Shown in pieces: positions 48,341-57,111 of a stretch of DNA of 64,000 nucleotides. Each line of letters starts with the position of its first letter. The first letter of the stretch is position 1. This stretch comes from DATBSK01 sp964501785. Its GTDB lineage: Bacteria > Actinomycetota > Acidimicrobiia > IMCC26256 > PALSA-555. The stretch covers positions 1-64,000 of the forward strand of contig CAZCUD010000001.1 in NCBI GenBank assembly GCA_964501785.1, given 5' to 3'. The notes under the pieces are model-generated. The model worked only from the letters and a program-made list of their open reading frames with translations, was not told the origin of the DNA and ran no database searches. Both the position numbers and the translations under genes were made by a program.

Positions 48341-48879
48341 CCATGTCGCCCCCAGTCACGGTGCAACTGACGCCGATGCTGCGTCGCCACCTGAAAGGCG
48401 TGCTGCGGATCGAAGAGCAGGTCTACCCGCGACCGTGGAGCCATTCGCTGTTCCTCTCCGAGCTCGCACTGCGTGGGACGCGGTCGTACTTCGTGGCTCG
48501 GATCGGCCGCGACGTGGTCGGCTACGCCGGGCTGCTGCTGACCGGCGAGGACGGACACATCACGACGATCGCCGTCGACCCGGCGTGGCAGCGCCACGCC
48601 GTCGGCACCCGGCTGATGCTGATGCTCGCCCGGGAGGCGCTGACGCGCGACGCGCGCCACCTCACGCTCGAGGTGCGGATGTCGAACAAGGGCGCCCAGC
48701 ACCTCTACCGACGCTTCGGCTTCGGTCCGGTCGGCGTCCGCAAGAACTACTACCAGGAGACGGGCGAGGACGCGCTGGTGATGTGGGTGCACGAGATCGA
48801 CGCAGTCGAGTACGGCGAGCTGCTCGACCGCATCGAGGCGAACCTCCCAGGGGAGACGATCTTTGACAGCGGCCGGTAG
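48337..48879 (+). CDS. rimI: Ribosomal protein S18-alanine N-acetyltransferase
   Basis: RimI, 180 residues, is a GNAT-fold enzyme acetylating the N-terminus of S18. The acetyl-CoA loop lies in AVDPAWQRHAVGTRLMLMLA, and LTLEVRMSNKGAQHLYRRFG plus GVRKNYY are characteristic. It is located between tsaB and tsaD as in many bacteria. The ATG overlaps the tsaB stop; another ATG six bases later is possible. It overlaps tsaD by 17 bases. Confidence 0.93.
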   Translation: MTMSPPVTVQLTPMLRRHLKGVLRIEEQVYPRPWSHSLFLSELALRGTRSYFVARIGRDVVGYAGLLLTGEDGHITTIAVDPAWQRHAVGTRLMLMLAREALTRDARHLTLEVRMSNKGAQHLYRRFGFGPVGVRKNYYQETGEDALVMWVHEIDAVEYGELLDRIEANLPGETIFDSGR

Positions 48880-49903
48880 CGAGCCCGGCGATCACGTGAT
48901 CGCCCGCACGATCCTCGCCCTCGAGACCTCGTGCGACGAGACCGCGGCCGCGGTCGTCGACGACGGTCGCCACGTGCGGTCGTCGATCGTGTCCAGCCAG
49001 GTCGACCTCCACGCTCGTTTCGGCGGCGTCGTCCCCGAGATCGCGAGCCGGGCGCACGTCGACCTGATCGGGCCGGTGATCGCCGACGCGCTCGGAGAGG
49101 CCGCGCTCGAGCTCGGAGACGTCGACGCGGTGGCCGCCTGTCACGGCCCGGGACTCGCGGGTGCGTTGCTCGTCGGCGTGAGCGCGGCGAAGGCGCTCGC
49201 GCTCGTCGCCGACGTGCCCTACGTGGGCGTGAACCACCTCGAGGCGCACCTCTACTCGGCGTGGTTGGAGGATCCCGACCTGGAGTCGCCGATCGCGGTG
49301 CTGATCGCGTCGGGCGGGCACACCCTGCTCGTCGTGGTCGACGAGGAGTCGGGCGCAGTCGGCCGACACCGCGTGATCGGCCAGACGGTCGACGACGCGG
49401 CGGGCGAGGCCTACGACAAGGTCGCCCGATTCCTCGGGCTCGGCTATCCGGGGGGGCCCGCGATCGACCGGCTCGCGATCGACGGGGACGCCGACGCGAT
49501 CGGCTTCCCCAGGGCCATGCCGGGCGAGTCCGACTTCTCGTTCTCGGGACTCAAGACCGCGGTCGTCAACCACGTGCGCAAGCACCCGGACGCCCCGGTC
49601 GCCGATGTGGCCGCGTCGTTCCAGGCCGCAGTCGTCGACCAGCTGGCCTCGAAGCTGCTCGCGGCAGCCGACGCGGCGGGTGCCCGCGCCCTGGTCCTCG
49701 GGGGCGGCGTCGCCGCGAACTCGGCCCTGCGGGCCCGGGTCGCCGCCGACGCCGAGGCGACCGGCCGTCGGGCCTTCCTGCCGGCCCCGGCCCTGTGCAC
49801 CGACAACGCCGCGATGATCGGCGCCGCCGCCTGGTGGCGCCTCCGCCAGGACGGCCCCACCCCGCTCGACGCGGGCGTCGACCCCGTCCTCGGACTCACC
49901 TGA
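48863..49903 (+). CDS. tsaD: tRNA t6A transferase TsaD
   Basis: TsaD, 346 residues, transfers the threonylcarbamoyl group to A37 of ANN-decoding tRNAs. Motifs are LALETSCDETAAAVV, the metal-binding His125 and His129 in NHLEAHL, and GGGVAANSALR. The TTG at 48863 has GGGGAG seven to thirteen bases upstream; a GTG at 48896 would give a shorter start closer to the family norm but lacks a binding site. Confidence 0.96.
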   Translation: MTAAGSEPGDHVIARTILALETSCDETAAAVVDDGRHVRSSIVSSQVDLHARFGGVVPEIASRAHVDLIGPVIADALGEAALELGDVDAVAACHGPGLAGALLVGVSAAKALALVADVPYVGVNHLEAHLYSAWLEDPDLESPIAVLIASGGHTLLVVVDEESGAVGRHRVIGQTVDDAAGEAYDKVARFLGLGYPGGPAIDRLAIDGDADAIGFPRAMPGESDFSFSGLKTAVVNHVRKHPDAPVADVAASFQAAVVDQLASKLLAAADAAGARALVLGGGVAANSALRARVAADAEATGRRAFLPAPALCTDNAAMIGAAAWWRLRQDGPTPLDAGVDPVLGLT

Positions 49904-49910
49904 TCTGGAT

Positions 49911-49946
49911 GCGTAGCGAGCCTTCGTAGCGAGGGTTCACCTACGC
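49911..49946. repeat. 36-bp palindromic repeat, copy A
   Basis: GCGTAG and CTACGC flank a diverged interior; ATGCGTAG/CTACGCAT is a perfect 8-bp outer stem. It aligns without gaps to copies at 60960 and 63853. It lies seven bases after the tsaD stop and may serve as a transcript end before the groES promoter. Confidence 0.7.
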
Positions 49947-49968
49947 ATGCGGGTTCTCGGGACCGGGC

Positions 49969-49998
49969 TTGAAGGACCCTGCCGAGGACCGCTATCTT
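49969..49998 (+). promoter_or_regulatory. groES promoter
   Basis: TTGAAG (49969-49974) and TATCTT (49993-49998) are 18 bases apart. Transcription would begin at the left edge of the CIRCE element, the normal arrangement for HrcA-controlled chaperonin genes. Confidence 0.65.
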
Positions 49999-50002
49999 GG
50001 CT

Positions 50003-50029
50003 TTAGCACTCGCCGCTTTCGAGTGCCAG
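50003..50029. promoter_or_regulatory. CIRCE operator (HrcA-binding site)
   Basis: TTAGCACTC, nine bases, then GAGTGCCAG. The left half is a perfect CIRCE half-site, and the right half matches six of nine bases of GAGTGCTAA. The heat-shock repressor HrcA binds this in actinobacteria and firmicutes. Position between promoter and groES supports the assignment. Confidence 0.9.
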
Positions 50030-50085
50030 CGACCTGAACGCCATGTCAGCCCCACCCCTGGGGCCCGCCAGGAGGAACGAATCGC

Positions 50086-50379
50086 ATGAAGCTGCAGCCG
50101 CTCGAGGACCGCATCGTGGTGCGGGCCGGTGAGCCCGAGGAGACCACGGTCAGCGGGCTCGTCATCCCCGACACCGCCAAGGAGAAGCCCCAGCAGGGCG
50201 AGGTGCTCGCGGTCGGCCCCGGCCGCCGTTCCGAGAACACCGGCGAGCTCATCCCGGTCGACGTCGCAGTGGGCGACACGATCGTCTACTCGAAGTACGG
50301 CGGCACCGAGATCACGGTCGATGGCGAAGACCTCCTCATCCTGACCAGCCGCGACGTCCTCGCCAAGCTCGGCAAGTAG
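50086..50379 (+). CDS. groES: Co-chaperonin GroES (Cpn10)
   Basis: GroES, 97 residues, caps the GroEL folding chamber. KLQPLEDRIVVRAGEPEETT, SGLVIPDTAKEKPQ with the mobile loop, and VGDTIVYSKYGGTEI are typical. AGGAGGAACG precedes the ATG. No groEL follows within the window, although CIRCE control of a bicistronic groESL is common; the partner chaperonin must be elsewhere. Confidence 0.97.
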   Translation: MKLQPLEDRIVVRAGEPEETTVSGLVIPDTAKEKPQQGEVLAVGPGRRSENTGELIPVDVAVGDTIVYSKYGGTEITVDGEDLLILTSRDVLAKLGK

Positions 50380-50783
50380 TAGCGGCACAGCCCGCCACCG
50401 GTGTTCGCATCGCCCCCGGCGGTGCCACCCTCCTCGCCCTGAGTCCAGCGGCTGCGGGGGGCGGCACACGCCGGGGGCGCTGCGCGTCGTGACATGTGCA
50501 CACGTCCGCGCTTGCCGAGTTCGGCGGGCGCGCTGCTGGTCGCTCTCGTCGCGCGCTGGGGGGCTGCGGGCGGCGGTGGGTCGTCGGGCCGCCGCATGTC
50601 TGGTGCACGCTCGGGGCGCTGCGCGTCCGGGCCAAGTTCTGACCCCACCTCGCGTGCCGAGCTCGGTGAGCGCTCGGATGGTCGCCCTCGTCGCGCGCTG
50701 GCGGCGGGCTTCCTTCTCTGCCGCCCTTTGCCGGGCGCGCGACGGGTCGTTCTCGTCGTGGCCGGTGAGTCCTGACCGATCCC
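50380..50783. other. Gene-free stretch with a degenerate 90-base duplication
   Basis: I see no credible gene here. Two stretches, about 50474-50560 and 50613-50703, share GGGGCGCTGCGCGTC at their starts, TGCCGAG.TCGG in the middle and GGTCGC.CTCGTCGCGCGCTGG at their ends. The short open frames on both strands are low-complexity Arg/Ala/Ser products of high GC. It may be decayed repeat DNA. The place downstream of groES is where groEL would be expected, but no GroEL motif is readable. Confidence 0.5.
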
Positions 50784-51860
50784 TCAGCCGAGGGCGAGCT
50801 GGGCGCTGCCGGTGATGTGGGGGAGGTCGAGGGGGCTGATCGGGCCGGCGGGGGCTGCGCAGACGGCGGGGATGGCGTTGACGATGCGGTTGGCTGCGGT
50901 GGCGTTGCCGCCGCCCGCGGCGGCCGGCTCGCCCGGCTCGTTGCCGTGGACGCTCACCTCGAGGTCGGGATGCCCGCGCATCACGACCTTGTGCTCGCCG
51001 CCCGGTGACCCCGAGTGCGGCCACTCGGGTGCGCACTCGTCGTCGATCCGGGTGACGTGCTCCACCACGAGGAGCGGGTGCCCGCTGACCACCCCCTTCA
51101 CCTCGAAGCGGAACGCGCCCTGCGTCCCCTCATCGAAGGTGCCCATGCCGGGCACGTCGATCGTGCGCTCGAGCGGCCGGCGCTCGACGTCGATGTCGAT
51201 CCGCTCGATCTCGACGTCGAGGGCGTCGGCGAGCAGCCGCACCATCGGCGCCCACACCATGTCGAGCGAGAAGTCGAGCAGCATCAGCGGCAGCCGGTCC
51301 ATCGGCTGACCGAAGCCGACGACCTCGCGCACGACCTCGGGCTGGTCGTACAGCGCGTAGTTGAACAGCTCCTGGATCCGGATCTCGGTGATGCCGGCGC
51401 CGACGCCACTCACGAGCGCCGGAAGGATGTCGAGCGCCCACCCGGGGTCGATGCCCGACACGAACACCGAGCTGTCGCCCGCCTCACACGCGGGCACCAC
51501 GGTGTCGAGGATGTAGCTCGGGGCGCTCGCCGGATGCAGCAGCGGGTAGAACGATGTCGACACGACGTTCGCGCCGCTGCCGAGGCACGCCGTGAGGTCC
51601 GCGAGCGCGTCCTCGGGACGCGTGTCGGCGGTGGCGGCGTAGACCACGGCGTCGACGTCACCCGAGAGCGCGATCGACGTGTCGTCGGTCGCGGTGACGC
51701 CGAGGGCACCGATGCCGGCGAGCTCCCCTGCGTCGCGACCCACCTTGTCGGGGTTCGCGACGATCGTGCCGACCAGCTCGAGCTCGCGGTGCGCCGCGAC
51801 GGCCCGCAGCGCCGGTCGGCCGACGTTGCCCGTCCCCCACACCACGACTCGATGCGTCAT
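50784..51860 (-). CDS. NAD(P)-binding, dihydrodipicolinate-reductase-like oxidoreductase
   Basis: A 358-residue predicted NAD(P)-dependent dehydrogenase. The N-terminal Rossmann motif is VVVWGTGNVGRPALRAV, followed by VANPDKVGRDAGEL and AVVYAA. The C-terminal half carries SGIDPGWALDILPALVSGVG. Proteins of this kind in actinobacteria are annotated as DapB-like or as amine dehydrogenases; a lysine-pathway role is not supported by the context. The neighbour 5 bases upstream in the same operon is an acyl-CoA synthetase, suggesting catabolism of a lipid or steroid-like compound (inference). Confidence 0.75.
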   Translation of the reverse strand: MTHRVVVWGTGNVGRPALRAVAAHRELELVGTIVANPDKVGRDAGELAGIGALGVTATDDTSIALSGDVDAVVYAATADTRPEDALADLTACLGSGANVVSTSFYPLLHPASAPSYILDTVVPACEAGDSSVFVSGIDPGWALDILPALVSGVGAGITEIRIQELFNYALYDQPEVVREVVGFGQPMDRLPLMLLDFSLDMVWAPMVRLLADALDVEIERIDIDVERRPLERTIDVPGMGTFDEGTQGAFRFEVKGVVSGHPLLVVEHVTRIDDECAPEWPHSGSPGGEHKVVMRGHPDLEVSVHGNEPGEPAAAGGGNATAANRIVNAIPAVCAAPAGPISPLDLPHITGSAQLALG

Positions 51861-51865
51861 GACAC

Positions 51866-53491
51866 CTACCCCTCGCCGATCTCTTGGACCGCCAGGTCCT
51901 TGGCCCAGCGGTAGTCGGCCTTCCCGTTGGGGCCGCGCAGGATGGCGCCGACGGCGACGACGTGACGCGGGTGCTTGTAGCGCGCGAGGTGGCTGCTGGC
52001 GCGGGCGACGTCGTCGACGCCGACCTCCACGTCGTCGTCACAGGCCACCACCGCGGTGACCGCCTCGCCGAAGCGCTCGTCCGGCACGCCGACGACGACG
52101 CAGTCGCGCACCCCGGGCACGCCCTTGACGGCCTCCTCGACCTCCTCGGGGTAGATCTTCTCGCCGCCGGAGTTGATGCTGACCGAGCCGCGTCCCAGCA
52201 AGGTGATGGTGCCGTCGGCCTCGACGGTGGCCCAGTCGCCGGGCACCGAGTAGCGCACCCCGCCGAACTCCCGGAACGTCCGGGCCGACTTGTCGGGGTC
52301 CTTGTAGTAGCCGGCGGGGATGTGCCCGCCGAGGGCCAGCATCCCCCGCTCGCCCGAGCCGGGCTCCACCTCGCGCCCGTCGTCGGTCAGCACCTTCGTG
52401 TGGGGGCCGATCGTGAACTTGGCGGTGGTCGACTCGGCGCCGGGCATGGTCAGGTTGTTCGCGAAGCCCACGCCCTCGCTCGAGCCGAGCGAGTCGAGGC
52501 ACAGCACCGGCTGGTGCGCCATCAGCGCCTGCTTGACGGGTGCGCTCCACATCACTCCCGACGAGATGACGAGGACGAGCGACGAGAGGTCGTACTGCTC
52601 GCCGCGCGCGGCGGCGTCGTCGAGTGCTCGCACCATCGGCTTGCAGAACGCGTCGCCGACGATCGCCATCTGCGAGACGCGCTCCCGGGCCACCGCACGC
52701 CACAGCTCGTCGGCATCGAAGCTGCGCCCCTCGAGGGTGACGATCGTGCCGCCGAGGCTCATCGCCTGGATGGACGTCATCGCGCCGGTGCCGTGCATGA
52801 GCGGCGACGCCGGCAGGTGCACGGGTGCACGCCCCTCGGCCACGAACCGGCCGGCGATCTCGGCGACGCCCGCGGCGTCGTCGGGCACCTGCTCGCCCTG
52901 CACGAGGTAGAGCGACTCGGCGAGCGAGCCGAACAGGTCCTGGTGGCGCCACATGACGCCCTTGGGCATGCCCGTCGTGCCGCCCGTGTAGAGGAACCAC
53001 AGGTCGTCGCCCGAGCGCTCGATCCGCGGCATCGGGTCGTGTGCAGCGAGGAGCTCCTCGTACTCGAGTGCTCCGTCGACGAGCGGCGCGCCGTCGTCGA
53101 CCTGCACGATGGCGCGCACCGACGGGCAACGATCGCGCACCGCGGCGAGGTGCTCGCCGAGCGAGCCGTGGAACACGACGACCTCGGCGTCGGCGTTGTC
53201 GAGGAGGTAGGCGAGCTCGTCCTCGAGGTACCGATAGTTCACGTTGACGTGGACGCCGCGCATCTTGAACGTGGCGAACGACGTCTCCTCGTACTCGTTG
53301 CAGTTGTAGAGGTAGAGGGCGACCTTCGAGTCGGGCCCGAGCCCGAGGTCGGTGAACGCGGCCGCGAGGCGGGCGGCCCGCTCGTCGAACGCGCGCCAGG
53401 TGACCCGGCGCTCGCCCTGGGCGAGCACGACCTGGTCGGGCACCGCGTCGGCGACCGCTTCGAGCACGTCGGCGAGGTTCCAGCCGGCCAC
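51866..53491 (-). CDS. Acyl-CoA synthetase (AMP-forming)
   Basis: A 541-residue ANL-superfamily ligase that activates a carboxylic acid to its CoA thioester through an acyl-AMP. The AMP-binding loop YTGGTTGMPKGVMW, the GERGMLALGGHIPAGYYKD segment, and the C-terminal GRGSVSINSGGEKIYPEEVE are typical; the catalytic Lys is in GPNGKADY near the end. The GTG at 53491 gives the family-like start VAGWNLADVLEAVADAVPDQ. It precedes the reductase gene by five bases on its strand. Chain-length preference cannot be read. Confidence 0.88.
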   Translation of the reverse strand: MAGWNLADVLEAVADAVPDQVVLAQGERRVTWRAFDERAARLAAAFTDLGLGPDSKVALYLYNCNEYEETSFATFKMRGVHVNVNYRYLEDELAYLLDNADAEVVVFHGSLGEHLAAVRDRCPSVRAIVQVDDGAPLVDGALEYEELLAAHDPMPRIERSGDDLWFLYTGGTTGMPKGVMWRHQDLFGSLAESLYLVQGEQVPDDAAGVAEIAGRFVAEGRAPVHLPASPLMHGTGAMTSIQAMSLGGTIVTLEGRSFDADELWRAVARERVSQMAIVGDAFCKPMVRALDDAAARGEQYDLSSLVLVISSGVMWSAPVKQALMAHQPVLCLDSLGSSEGVGFANNLTMPGAESTTAKFTIGPHTKVLTDDGREVEPGSGERGMLALGGHIPAGYYKDPDKSARTFREFGGVRYSVPGDWATVEADGTITLLGRGSVSINSGGEKIYPEEVEEAVKGVPGVRDCVVVGVPDERFGEAVTAVVACDDDVEVGVDDVARASSHLARYKHPRHVVAVGAILRGPNGKADYRWAKDLAVQEIGEG

Positions 53492-53632
53492 GGCGCCGGA
53501 GCCTAGGGCCAGAGCGGGCCGCAGGGGATCCCACGGCCGGATCGGGCCCTCGCCGTCGATTCGGCGGCGATCCGGCCCGGGTCGGCCCCGATTCCGCGAC
53601 ACCCCCGGCGGGGTTCGGGGGAGGGTCGAGGC

Positions 53633-55087
53633 ATGACGCGCATGCCTGCTCTCGCCCGCCCGCTCGTGCTCGTGGCCCTGGCCGCCGCGCTCCTCGTCGC
53701 CCCGGCGACCACCGTGATGGCCCAGGACGCCGACGCCCCGACCGGTGAGCCGGCGCCGACGACGACCACGACGGTGCCGGTCGCGGATCCCGAGGTGCCG
53801 ACCACGGTGCCGGAGCCGACGCCGACGACGGTGGCACCCACCCCGTCGACGACGCTGCCGCCTACCACGACCACCGTCCCGGAGCCCGCGCTGACGGCGG
53901 GCGACGTGAACGCCACCGCGGGGCTGACCGGTGTCGTGCAGGTCGTCGCGGGCAAGGGCCACTCGTGCGCCCGGCTCGGCAACGGAAAGGTCAAGTGTTG
54001 GGGCCGCAACGCCTCGGGGCAGCTCGGCGACGGCACGTTCACCCAGCGCCTCAAGCCGACCTTCGTGAAGAACGCGTCGGGTTCCGGGCACCTCTCCAAG
54101 GTGACCCAGCTCTCCGCCGGCAACAACACCACGTGCGTGCGGTTGCAGAACAGCCAGGTGCGCTGCTGGGGCGAGAACTTCAACGGCAACGTCGGCGACG
54201 GCACCGCGCAGAACCGGAACAAGCCAGTGAAGGTCCTGAAGTCCGACGGCACGACGCTGGGCAACATCGCTCACGTGCAGGTGTCGGGCGACCACGCCTG
54301 TGCCCGCTCGACGGGCGGCAAGGCGTACTGCTGGGGCTCCAACGGCAACGGCCAGCTCGGTGACGGCACGCAGAACGACCGCTTCAAGGCGGTGCTGGTG
54401 AAGTCGGCCGGCGGCTCCGTGCTCACCGGGGTCGCTCAGGTCGTGGCCGGCCGCGCGTTCAGCTGCGCGCGAACGACCAGCGGTGCAGTCATGTGCTGGG
54501 GTGGACAGGGCCTGGTCGGCGACGGGCAGCAGGCGGTCAACCGCCTGAACCCGGTGACGGTCCTGATCGCCGCCGCCACGCCGCTCGGCGGCGCCACCAG
54601 GATCTCGGCGGGCTACTCGCACGCCTGTGCGCTCGACGCCATCGGCCATGTCTTCTGCTGGGGGAGCCGCGGCGAAGGGAACGCGATCGGCGACGGATCG
54701 CCGTTCGACGTGAACAGCGTGGCCCTCTACGCGACCCTCGTCTCGTCGGTCGTCCCCGGTGGGTTCCTCGTCGGTGCGGCGAACGTCGGTGCCGGCGGGA
54801 CGCACACCTGTGTGTCGATGGTCGACACCGGTGTGCGCTGCTGGGGCAAGGGCCACCTGGGCCAGATGGGCAACGGGACGACGACGTACGCCAACGCCAC
54901 GCCGAAGATCGTGGTCGACGCGTTCTTGAACCCCGTCGGCGGCGTCACCAACATCGCCAGCGGCGAGATGCACACCTGCGCCAAGCTCGGCTCCGGCGCC
55001 ATCTGCTGGGGCTCCAACCAGTACGGCCAGCTCGGCTACGGCACTCCCGGCACGTCGTCTGCCTTCCCCTTCGCGGTCCAGGCGTAG
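53633..55087 (+). CDS. Secreted RCC1-repeat protein with paired cysteines
   Basis: A 484-residue exported protein. A signal peptide (LVLVALAAALLVAPATTVMA) precedes a Thr/Pro linker (about 37-88), then about seven RCC1-type repeats forming a probable beta-propeller. Each repeat has Cys near the start and CWG about ten residues later (SCARLGNGKVKCWG, TCVRLQNSQVRCWG, ACARSTGGKAYCWG and so on), so each blade probably carries its own disulfide, unlike eukaryotic RCC1. It ends FPFAVQA, without the FTG tail. Likely cell-surface binding protein; ligand unknown. Divergent from the acyl-CoA synthetase; the 141-base gap should contain both promoters but none is clear. Confidence 0.85.
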   Translation: MTRMPALARPLVLVALAAALLVAPATTVMAQDADAPTGEPAPTTTTTVPVADPEVPTTVPEPTPTTVAPTPSTTLPPTTTTVPEPALTAGDVNATAGLTGVVQVVAGKGHSCARLGNGKVKCWGRNASGQLGDGTFTQRLKPTFVKNASGSGHLSKVTQLSAGNNTTCVRLQNSQVRCWGENFNGNVGDGTAQNRNKPVKVLKSDGTTLGNIAHVQVSGDHACARSTGGKAYCWGSNGNGQLGDGTQNDRFKAVLVKSAGGSVLTGVAQVVAGRAFSCARTTSGAVMCWGGQGLVGDGQQAVNRLNPVTVLIAAATPLGGATRISAGYSHACALDAIGHVFCWGSRGEGNAIGDGSPFDVNSVALYATLVSSVVPGGFLVGAANVGAGGTHTCVSMVDTGVRCWGKGHLGQMGNGTTTYANATPKIVVDAFLNPVGGVTNIASGEMHTCAKLGSGAICWGSNQYGQLGYGTPGTSSAFPFAVQA

Positions 55088-55144
55088 CCGCCAGACGCAA
55101 CGCCGGGCGCTCGGACCACGTGAGGCCGCCGTAGCCTCGTCGCC

Positions 55145-55852
55145 ATGGTCGACCAGGCGACGGGGCGCGGCGGCCTCCAGCGCATCCCACGTCCGCCGAC
55201 CGCGCGCCCGGGCGACCCGCCGCCCTGGGGCCACCTCGCGCCGAGGGAACGGCACTTCGACCTCGCCGCGGTGCGCGCCGCGGCCGCGACGCTCCCGCCG
55301 CCCCGCATCGCGGAGCACCCGCCGACCGCGCGACCCTCGGCCGTGCTCCTGCCGTTCTTCGAAGAGGACGGCGAGGCGCGGGTGATCCTCACGAAGCGCC
55401 CCGAGACGATGCCGTCGCACCAAGGCGAGATCGCGTTCCCCGGAGGCAAGCTCGAAGAGGGGATCGACCCCGACCTGCGCGCCACGGCGCTGCGCGAGGC
55501 CCACGAGGAGATCGGCCTCGACCCCGCGGGCATCGAGATCGTCGGCGAGCTCGACAGCCTCACGACCGTGATGGGTCGCTTCCTCCTGACCCCGTTCGTC
55601 GGGCTCCTGCCCTCGCGGCCGGTGCTCGTGCCCGACCCTCGCGAGGTCGTGTCCGTGTTCGACCACGCGGTCTCGGAGCTGCTCGACGACGAGGCCTACC
55701 GGGAGGAGCGCTGGGACATCCCCGCGTCGCTCGGACCGGAGGCCGGCCTCGACCGGCCCATCCACTTCTTCGAGCTCCCGGGTGAGACCGTCTGGGGGGC
55801 CACGGCGCGGATCCTGGTCGAGTTCCTCCGGCACCTGACCCGGGTCGTCTGA
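55145..55852 (+). CDS. Nudix hydrolase, CoA-pyrophosphatase-like
   Basis: A 235-residue Nudix protein. LTKRPETMPSHQGEIAFPGG and the Nudix helix ATALREAHEEIGLDP match the NudL/CoA diphosphatase subgroup, which cleaves CoA to 3',5'-ADP and phosphopantetheine. A Pro-rich N-terminal extension of about 60 residues precedes the domain. Substrate is inferred from the subgroup motif only. It stands alone, 57 bases after the RCC1 gene. Confidence 0.85.
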   Translation: MVDQATGRGGLQRIPRPPTARPGDPPPWGHLAPRERHFDLAAVRAAAATLPPPRIAEHPPTARPSAVLLPFFEEDGEARVILTKRPETMPSHQGEIAFPGGKLEEGIDPDLRATALREAHEEIGLDPAGIEIVGELDSLTTVMGRFLLTPFVGLLPSRPVLVPDPREVVSVFDHAVSELLDDEAYREERWDIPASLGPEAGLDRPIHFFELPGETVWGATARILVEFLRHLTRVV

Positions 55853-55898
55853 CGAGCGCCCCTTGACGGGCGATCGTTGACCCCGGCGATATCCTGAA

Positions 55899-55916
55899 CT
55901 TCTCGCCCCCGAGAAG
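55899..55916 (+). promoter_or_regulatory. Hairpin overlapping the guaB3 ribosome-binding site
   Basis: CTTCTC and GAGAAG pair around GCCCCC. The right arm runs into GAAGGAGAG, the guaB3 ribosome-binding site, so folding could hide it. A TATCCT at 55890-55895 just upstream could be a -10 box, with TTGACG at 55863 too far away to be a good partner. Confidence 0.4.
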
Positions 55917-55928
55917 GAGAGCCCCGGA

Positions 55929-57095
55929 GTGGAAGTCGAGATCGGGATCGGCAAGTCCGGGCGGCGGGCCTACGGGTTCGACGACATCGCGATCGTCCCC
56001 AGCCGGCGCACGAGGGATCCCGAGGACGTCGACATCTCCTGGGAGATCGACGCGTACAAGTTCGACCTCCCGCTGGTCGCGTCCGCGATGGACGGCGTGG
56101 TGTCGCCGGCGACCGCGATCGAGGTCGGCAACCTCGGCGGGCTCGCATGCCTCAACCTCGAGGGGCTGTGGACCCGCTACGACGATCCCGACCCGCTGTT
56201 CGAGGAGATCGCCGCGCTCACGCCCGAGAAGGCGACACGGCGCATGCAGGAGATCTACGAGGCGCCGCTCAAGCCTGAGCTGATCGCGCAGCGGATCCGC
56301 GAGATCAAGGACAGCGGCGTGACGGCGTGCGCGTCGCTGACCCCCCAGAAGGTCGAGCAGTACGCGTCGATCGTGCTCGAGGCCGAGCTCGACCTGCTCG
56401 TCATCCAGGGCACCGTCGTGTCGGCGGAGCACGTGTCCAAGGACGAGTCACGCCAGCCCCTCAACCTCAAGAAGTTCATCCGTGAGTTCGAGCTCCCCGT
56501 CATCGTCGGCGGTTGCGCCTCCTACTCCACGGCGCTGCACCTCATGCGCACCGGCGCGGTCGGCGTGCTCGTCGGGGTCGGCCCCGGCGCAGCGTGCACG
56601 AGCCGGGGCGTGCTCGGCATCGGCGTGCCCCAGGCGACCGCGATCGCCGACGCCGCGGGCGCGCGGATCCGGCACCTCGACGAGACGGGGGTCTACGTGC
56701 ACGTGATCGCCGACGGCGGCATGCGCACCGGCGGCGACATCGCCAAGGCGATCGCCTGCGGTGCCGACGCGGTCATGGTCGGCTCGCCCCTCGCGAGCGC
56801 GTACGAGGCCCCCGGGCGCGGCTTCCACTGGGGCATGGCGACGTTCCACCCCTCGCTGCCGCGGGGCGCGCGCGTCGACGCCGGTCGCAAGGCGAGCCTC
56901 GCCGAGATCCTCGTCGGGCCGGCGCACGAGAACGACGGCACGCTCAACCTGTTCGGCGCGCTGCGCACCTCGATGGCGACGACGGGCTACGAGACGCTCA
57001 AGGAGTTCCAGAAGGCCGAGGTGATGATCGCGCCCGCGCTGAAGACCGAGGGCAAGAACCTCCAGCGCGAACAAGGCATCGGGATGGGCCGATGA
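55929..57095 (+). CDS. guaB3: GuaB3-family IMP dehydrogenase-related protein
   Basis: A 388-residue TIM-barrel enzyme of the GuaB3 branch found in actinobacteria, without the CBS module of classical IMPDH. The catalytic loop GPGAACTSRGVLG contains the active-site Cys; VGGCASYSTALHLMRTGAVG and VIADGGMRTGGDIAKAI are conserved. Members of this group act in purine metabolism, either as IMP dehydrogenase or as a GMP reductase-like enzyme; the exact reaction is uncertain. GTG start after GAAGGAGAG. Its stop is 17 bases before the guaA start. Confidence 0.93.
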   Translation: MEVEIGIGKSGRRAYGFDDIAIVPSRRTRDPEDVDISWEIDAYKFDLPLVASAMDGVVSPATAIEVGNLGGLACLNLEGLWTRYDDPDPLFEEIAALTPEKATRRMQEIYEAPLKPELIAQRIREIKDSGVTACASLTPQKVEQYASIVLEAELDLLVIQGTVVSAEHVSKDESRQPLNLKKFIREFELPVIVGGCASYSTALHLMRTGAVGVLVGVGPGAACTSRGVLGIGVPQATAIADAAGARIRHLDETGVYVHVIADGGMRTGGDIAKAIACGADAVMVGSPLASAYEAPGRGFHWGMATFHPSLPRGARVDAGRKASLAEILVGPAHENDGTLNLFGALRTSMATTGYETLKEFQKAEVMIAPALKTEGKNLQREQGIGMGR

Positions 57096-57111
57096 AGAGG
57101 AAGGCGTAGCG

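Noticed and set aside
50489..50815. Overlapping frames of 90-110 codons after groES
   Set aside because: Low-complexity Arg/Ala/Ser products on both strands, no ribosome-binding site, and they cross a degenerate duplication; better treated as non-coding.
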